The position numbers were made by a program, and so were the translations under genes. A stretch of DNA of 53,679 bases from Mycolicibacterium peregrinum. Lineage in GTDB: Bacteria; Actinomycetota; Actinomycetes; Mycobacteriales; Mycobacteriaceae. Below, in pieces: positions 49,834 through 53,679 of this stretch. Position 1 is the stretch's first letter; each line of letters begins with the position of its first letter. Location of the stretch: contig NZ_LZSY01000187.1 in NCBI RefSeq assembly GCF_001665625.1, positions 1-53,679 of the forward strand, in the 5' to 3' direction. Under the pieces are notes generated by a model, which was not told the origin of the DNA, did not search any database, and worked only from the letters and a program-made list of their open reading frames with translations.

Positions 49834-50696
49834 GCCGGCGCTCCCAGACCCTCGAAACCGTTACGCCAGGACAGCAGGAGCCGTTCAAGTACCCGCACCA
49901 GCGTGTAGGACAGCAGGCCCGCGACTGCATAGATGACGATCACCAGCAGGGACACATCGAACTGCAGATTGGTCTGGGCCCGTGACATCAGGTAGCCGAT
50001 GCCCTGGGTGGTGTTGATCATCTCGGCGAAGATCAGGCTGAGCCACGCGCTGGACAGCCCGAGTCGCAGGCCGACCAGGAAATTCGGCATCGCACCGGGC
50101 AGGATCACCTGGGTGATCAAGGTGTGCCGTGGCGCTTCTAAGGTTTGGGCCATCTCGACGAGTTGCCGGTCCACACCGCGGATTCCGGAATAGGTGTTGA
50201 TGTAGATCGCAATCGCTACCCCGGTGGTGATCAGCACGATCTTGGGGCCCTCGCCGATACCCATCCAGATGATCAGCAACGGGGTCAGCGCGAAATTCGG
50301 TACCGCCTTGAGGATCTGCATGGTCCAGTCGAGCAGGTCCTCGCCGGTACGGGTGAGCCCGGCCAGGATCGCGAGCGCGACCCCGATGAGGATGCCGAGC
50401 ACCGTGCCGGTCAGCACCCGGACCGCCGACGCGCCGACGTGGGTGGCGAGTTGGCCGTCGCCGAGCAGGCGCCACGCGGTGGCCGCTACCTCGGTCGGAG
50501 GTGGGAAGAGGTCGGTATTGAGGAGCCCCGTCATCGAGCCGACGGTCCAGATCGCGAGGATGAGCGCCGGGCTCACCAGCCGGCGAACCGGTCGAGGTAG
50601 GCGTGCCCACAGGCCTTTTCGTCGGCTACGGCCACCGACGACCTCGATGAGTTCCGGACGGGTGGTCGGGGCCTGGACGACGGTCGCTGCGGTCAT
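49830..50696 (-). CDS. ABC transporter permease, SsuC/TauC type
   Basis: 288 residues from ATG 50696. About six membrane helices; the ATPase-contact loop with EAPRHTLITQVILPGAMPNFLVGLRLGLSSAWLSLIFAEM (parts), and GIGYLMSRAQ after it, is that of sulfonate/nitrate permeases. The N-terminal 35 residues are basic and cytoplasmic. Overlaps both neighbours by four bases. Confidence 0.92.
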   Translation of the reverse strand: MTAATVVQAPTTRPELIEVVGGRSRRKGLWARLPRPVRRLVSPALILAIWTVGSMTGLLNTDLFPPPTEVAATAWRLLGDGQLATHVGASAVRVLTGTVLGILIGVALAILAGLTRTGEDLLDWTMQILKAVPNFALTPLLIIWMGIGEGPKIVLITTGVAIAIYINTYSGIRGVDRQLVEMAQTLEAPRHTLITQVILPGAMPNFLVGLRLGLSSAWLSLIFAEMINTTQGIGYLMSRAQTNLQFDVSLLVIVIYAVAGLLSYTLVRVLERLLLSWRNGFEGLGAPA

Positions 50697-51652
50697 GACT
50701 TGGCCCCGGCCCATTCCCGGACCGAGTATTCGTGGTCGAACGATCCGTCGGCGTTGAGGAACTGGTAGGCGGCCTCGAGCTGGTCCACGCCGACCTGGGG
50801 GAACGGTTCGGTGTTGAACTCCTCGGCGCGGGTGGACTTCTGGACGAACTTCAGGTCGGTGTCGTCGGTCTGCGCGACCCAGGCCAGGTAGTCGTCGAAG
50901 TTCTCGGTGATGTCGCGGTTGACGCTGGTGACGGCCTGTTGCCAGGAGCCGATGAACTCGGGGTGGGCGTCGGTGAACGAGCGCAGGGCGATGTTGGTGC
51001 CGGTGCTGCCGAAGCCGTGCCGCGACAGGCTGTCGATGATCGGGAAGCCCTTGGATTCGAGCTCGGCCGCGCTGGCGCCGGTCACGACTGCCGCGTCGAT
51101 CTTCCCGGAACTCAGTCCGGCGATGGACTCGGGGGTGGGAACGTCGCGCACGTGGATCTGGCCGGTCAGCCCTGCGGCATCGATGAGTTGTCGGGCGGCC
51201 CGGTCGCGGATCGTGCCCTGCGGGGCGGTGATGTCCTTGCCGACCAGGCCCTTGATCTCCGTGGGTCCGCCCTTGGCGCCCACCAACCAGGCGTCGCCGT
51301 TCACCGAATCCAGGGACAGCAGTACCACTTTCGGGTCGCGACTCCGGGCCCGCAGGCCCGGGTTGTCTCCGATGGCCGCCACGTCGATGGCTCCGGCGAA
51401 CAGGGCGGAGGCGACATCGCTACCGGACTGGAAGAACGAGTACTCGATCTTGCCGACCCCGGCGGATTTGAGTTGTTCGGTGAGGATGCCCTGCTTGTCG
51501 CCCCAGCCCAGCGAGCCCGCGGGCGTACCGGTCACCGAGGTGGCCCCGACCCGCAGCGTGTAGCCGTCGGCGTTGTCGCCGTTGGCACTGCAGGAGACGG
51601 CGGTGGCGAGGATGGCGAGCGCAAAAGCGGTGCGCAACAGGCGGTTGAACAT
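50693..51652 (-). CDS. ABC transporter substrate-binding lipoprotein, SsuA/aliphatic sulfonate type
   Basis: 319 residues from ATG 51652. Signal sequence with lipobox-like AVSC (Cys at about 21), then YTLRVGATSVTGTPAGSLGWGDKQGILTEQL (parts), IDVAAIGDNPGLRARSRD, VGKDITAPQGTIRDRAARQLIDAAGL and SIAGLSSGKIDAAVVTG. The SsuA/THI5-like fold binds sulfonates, nitrate or pyrimidines in different members. First gene of the six-gene operon. A 7-bp dyad lies in its upstream region shared with the P450 gene. Confidence 0.9.
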   Translation of the reverse strand: MFNRLLRTAFALAILATAVSCSANGDNADGYTLRVGATSVTGTPAGSLGWGDKQGILTEQLKSAGVGKIEYSFFQSGSDVASALFAGAIDVAAIGDNPGLRARSRDPKVVLLSLDSVNGDAWLVGAKGGPTEIKGLVGKDITAPQGTIRDRAARQLIDAAGLTGQIHVRDVPTPESIAGLSSGKIDAAVVTGASAAELESKGFPIIDSLSRHGFGSTGTNIALRSFTDAHPEFIGSWQQAVTSVNRDITENFDDYLAWVAQTDDTDLKFVQKSTRAEEFNTEPFPQVGVDQLEAAYQFLNADGSFDHEYSVREWAGAKS

Positions 51653-51762
51653 GGGAGCGGGCCTCCGGGGGTCAAGGCGTGAGCACACGCGAATCCGCCC
51701 CAGTAGACGCCCGGCTCGATTTCGGGTCGACGGTTTGGCTCAGCTTGACTGGAAGAACCCTG

Positions 51763-51784
51763 TGAGCGGGTGATTGACCGCTCA
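51763..51784. promoter_or_regulatory. Inverted repeat between the ABC operon and the P450 gene
   Basis: TGAGCGG (51763-51769) and CCGCTCA (51778-51784) form a perfect 7-bp dyad with an 8-base centre, in the 192-bp gap between divergent genes. It could be a regulator site for one or both. No known motif matched. Confidence 0.4.
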
Positions 51785-51844
51785 GCGAACGGCACAGTAC
51801 GGTGGAACAACTATTTGGTACCACGTGGATGGGGATATGGATCG

Positions 51845-53038
51845 GTGACGACGCAACAGGCTGTGGAGCTGTACTACGACCCGTTCGACAACGACATCGA
51901 CGACGATCCCTACCCCATCTGGAAGCGGATGCGCAGCGAGGCGCCGCTCTACTACAACGAGAAGTACAACTTCTATGCGCTGAGCCGCTGGGACGACGTG
52001 GCCCGCGAACTGCCCAACTGGCAGGCCTATCGGTCCGGGCGGGGCACGACGGCCGACATCCTGTTCAGTGGCATCGAGGTTCCGCCGGGCATCCTGCTGT
52101 TCGAGGACCCCCCGCTGCACGATCTCCATCGTCGGCTGCTGTCGAAAGTCTTCACGCCGCGCCGGATGCTGGCCGTCGAGGACCTGGTGCGCGACTTCTG
52201 TGCGAAGGCGCTGGATCCCCTTCGCGGGCAGGACGGTCTGGACTTCGTTGCCGACCTCGGGGCGTTCATGCCGATGCGGACCATCGGTTATCTGCTGGGC
52301 ATTCCAGAGGAGGGGCAGGAGCAGATCCGCGCGGGCACCGACAAGAACATCGCGCTGTCCGACGACACCACCGATGTGAGTGCGACGGTCTTCGCGGATG
52401 CCCTGGCGATGTTCGCCGAGTACATCGAGTGGCGGTCCACCCATCCCTCCGACGACCTGATGACCGAGTTGCTCAACGCCGAGATCGACGAACCCGACGG
52501 CACCCGGCGCAAGCTGGAACGTACCGAGGTGCTCGCGTACACCGCGATGATCGCCGGCGCCGGCGGCGAAACCACGGCTCGGCTCATCGGTTTCATGGGC
52601 CAGCTGCTCGGCGAGCATCCGGACCAACGCCGGGAACTCGTGGCCGATCCGGGCCTGATCCCGAACGCGGTCGAGGAGACGTTGCGTTTCGAACCGCCGT
52701 CACCGGTGCAGGCCCGGTATGTCGCCCAGGATGTCGCGCACTACGGGCAGGCCATCTCCGAGGGCTCGTACATGTTGCTGCTCAACGGATCGGCCAATCG
52801 TGACGAGTCGAAGTTCACCGATCCCGACCGGTTCGACATCCACCGCACCGGCGGACACCTGAGCTTCGGGCAGGGCCTGCATTTCTGTCTGGGGTCGGCA
52901 CTGGCCCGGCTGGAGGCCCGGGTGGCCTTTGAGGAGGTGCTCAAGCGGTGGCCAGACTGGGAAGTGGACTACCCCAACGCTTTCCGCGCCCACACGTCCA
53001 GCGTTCGCGGATGGGCGCGGCTGCCGGTCAAGTTCTAG
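51845..53038 (+). CDS. Cytochrome P450
   Basis: 397 residues from GTG 51845 (VTTQQAVELYYDPFDNDIDDDPYP), the usual start of this mycobacterial group; an open frame extends 25 codons further upstream without conservation. The I-helix oxygen-activation motif AGAGGETT, ExxR in EETLRFEPP, and heme-binding FGQGLHFCLGSALAR with the Cys thiolate ligand are all intact. A soluble class I P450 needing ferredoxin and reductase. Substrate unknown. It is divergent from the ABC/flavoprotein operon. Confidence 0.94.
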   Translation: MTTQQAVELYYDPFDNDIDDDPYPIWKRMRSEAPLYYNEKYNFYALSRWDDVARELPNWQAYRSGRGTTADILFSGIEVPPGILLFEDPPLHDLHRRLLSKVFTPRRMLAVEDLVRDFCAKALDPLRGQDGLDFVADLGAFMPMRTIGYLLGIPEEGQEQIRAGTDKNIALSDDTTDVSATVFADALAMFAEYIEWRSTHPSDDLMTELLNAEIDEPDGTRRKLERTEVLAYTAMIAGAGGETTARLIGFMGQLLGEHPDQRRELVADPGLIPNAVEETLRFEPPSPVQARYVAQDVAHYGQAISEGSYMLLLNGSANRDESKFTDPDRFDIHRTGGHLSFGQGLHFCLGSALARLEARVAFEEVLKRWPDWEVDYPNAFRAHTSSVRGWARLPVKF

Positions 53039-53123
53039 AGGGTCGTGGTGCCGCCGCCAGTACCGCGGTCACCACCGGCACAGTGAGCGTGAGCACCACC
53101 ACCGACGCCGAACGCGGGGCGAA

Positions 53124-53154
53124 GATCGGTGTCAGATCGGTGTCAGATCGGTGG
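53124..53154. repeat. Tandem 11-bp repeat at the end of the membrane-protein gene
   Basis: gatcggtgtca occurs at 53124-53134 and 53135-53145, followed by a partial copy (gatcggtgg). The repeat spans the stop codon of the minus-strand gene, so a change in copy number would alter its C-terminus. Confidence 0.75.
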
Positions 53155-53679
53155 CTCCGATCTCGAAGAAGAGCCGATCCAGATCAGTCCAGCCGAAGAT
53201 GCCTTGCGCCACCGTGAGAATGCAACCGGCGATCACGGCGTACCGGCCGGCGGTGGCATCGAAGGAGATCAGCACTGCACCGAGAATCAGCGTCAGTGCC
53301 GCGATTGCGGCGGCGATCGGTGGTTCCACCATCGCCAGCGCCCATGTCGCGCTCGGCGAAGTCGGCAGCAGGTCCGTCAAGTTCGAGACATAATGCAAGC
53401 TGTCGTCGAACTGCCTTGTGACCAGCCACAGCTGGTAGGCGGCCATCGCTACAGCCAGTGCCGCAACGAGCAGGTTGGCCCACCGGCTGGGCTGGGGTGT
53501 GGCGACCTCTGGACCGCCTGCAGTGCAACGAGATTCGCTCGACACGAAGGGTGCGACGATCAGCGTGGCGATGGCCAGGGCAAACCACACCCAACGATGC
53601 ACCCCGAGCATGCTCTGACCGGACGACGTGGCCCATACACCCAACTCGATCAGCGACAGCACGATCACCGTCGCGCTGG
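53132..53679 (-). CDS. Membrane protein, N-terminus beyond the window
   Basis: At least 178 residues are visible and the frame is still open at the right edge, so the gene is probably cut. About five hydrophobic segments: LSLIELGVWATSS, WVWFALAIATLIVAPFV, NLLVAALAVAMAAYQLWLV, MVEPPIAAAIAALTLILGAVLI and YAVIAGCILTVAQGIFG. No family recognised. It is convergent with the P450 gene, and its last codons are in an 11-bp tandem repeat. Confidence 0.6.
   Translation of the reverse strand, partial: SATVIVLSLIELGVWATSSGQSMLGVHRWVWFALAIATLIVAPFVSSESRCTAGGPEVATPQPSRWANLLVAALAVAMAAYQLWLVTRQFDDSLHYVSNLTDLLPTSPSATWALAMVEPPIAAAIAALTLILGAVLISFDATAGRYAVIAGCILTVAQGIFGWTDLDRLFFEIGATDLTPI

Overview
The window is chromosomal DNA of high G+C content from a mycobacterium, most likely an environmental, fast-growing one (Mycolicibacterium type). 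The evidence is gene content and order. It carries the SigK/RskA operon with the UfaA1 cluster, an Rv0926c/Rv0927c-like pair, Ku and LigD, an Rv0944-like Fpg, an Rv0945-like SDR, Pgi, an Rv0948c-like chorismate mutase and UvrD1. These run in roughly the order known from M. tuberculosis but with many extra genes between them. CobF and a stand-alone RNase HI also point away from the M. tuberculosis complex. No rRNA, tRNA, CRISPR array, complete insertion sequence or prophage was seen.

Layout. 1-6145: a minus-strand block with hchA (cut by the window edge), rskA, sigK, a DUF1295 membrane protein, ufaA1, a DUF1365 protein and an FAD amine-oxidase-like protein. The last six genes overlap or nearly touch and are read from a SigK-type promoter that appears to give a leaderless message. 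6155-12977: housekeeping and accessory enzymes (F420-type oxidoreductase, YbdK-like ligase, gamma-glutamylcyclotransferase, MntH), two small related secreted proteins, and a dehydrogenase pair behind a KstR-type box. 13131-22833: a small secreted protein, Ku, a PNPOx-like protein divergent from a MocR regulator, a PfkB kinase, a cutinase, a three-gene accessory cassette, then LigD. Ku and LigD are adjacent in M. tuberculosis; here about 6.2 kb separates them.

The cassette at 18204-20392 is the best candidate for an undescribed system. It encodes a Sec-exported protein ending in an HNH nuclease domain of the polymorphic-toxin kind, a cytosolic acidic protein whose ribosome binding site lies on the nuclease stop codon (probable immunity protein), and a membrane protein with a Pro/Trp-repeat tail and an NTF2-like outer domain. 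Its base composition is lower in G+C than its neighbours.

22853-36987: an XRE regulator with a perfect palindromic operator, RNase HI, a VOC protein with an acyl-CoA dehydrogenase, a DUF222 fragment, a second copy of the 13131-type secreted protein, two MFS transporters, a KstR-boxed F420-type oxidoreductase, an AurF-like diiron oxygenase, CobF, a small 4-TM membrane protein, a FUSC protein and an Fpg-type glycosylase. 37030-46584: SDR, a 293-bp element with 36-bp inverted ends, a Gly/Pro-repeat secreted protein, Pgi, an aldehyde dehydrogenase, an acyltransferase-SGNH protein, chorismate mutase and UvrD1. 46653-51652: six fully overlapping minus-strand genes (sulfonate/nitrate-type ABC transporter, AprA-like flavoprotein, two-cluster ferredoxin, DoxX) that probably import and reduce or oxidise one small substrate. 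51845-53679: a cytochrome P450 and an incomplete membrane protein.
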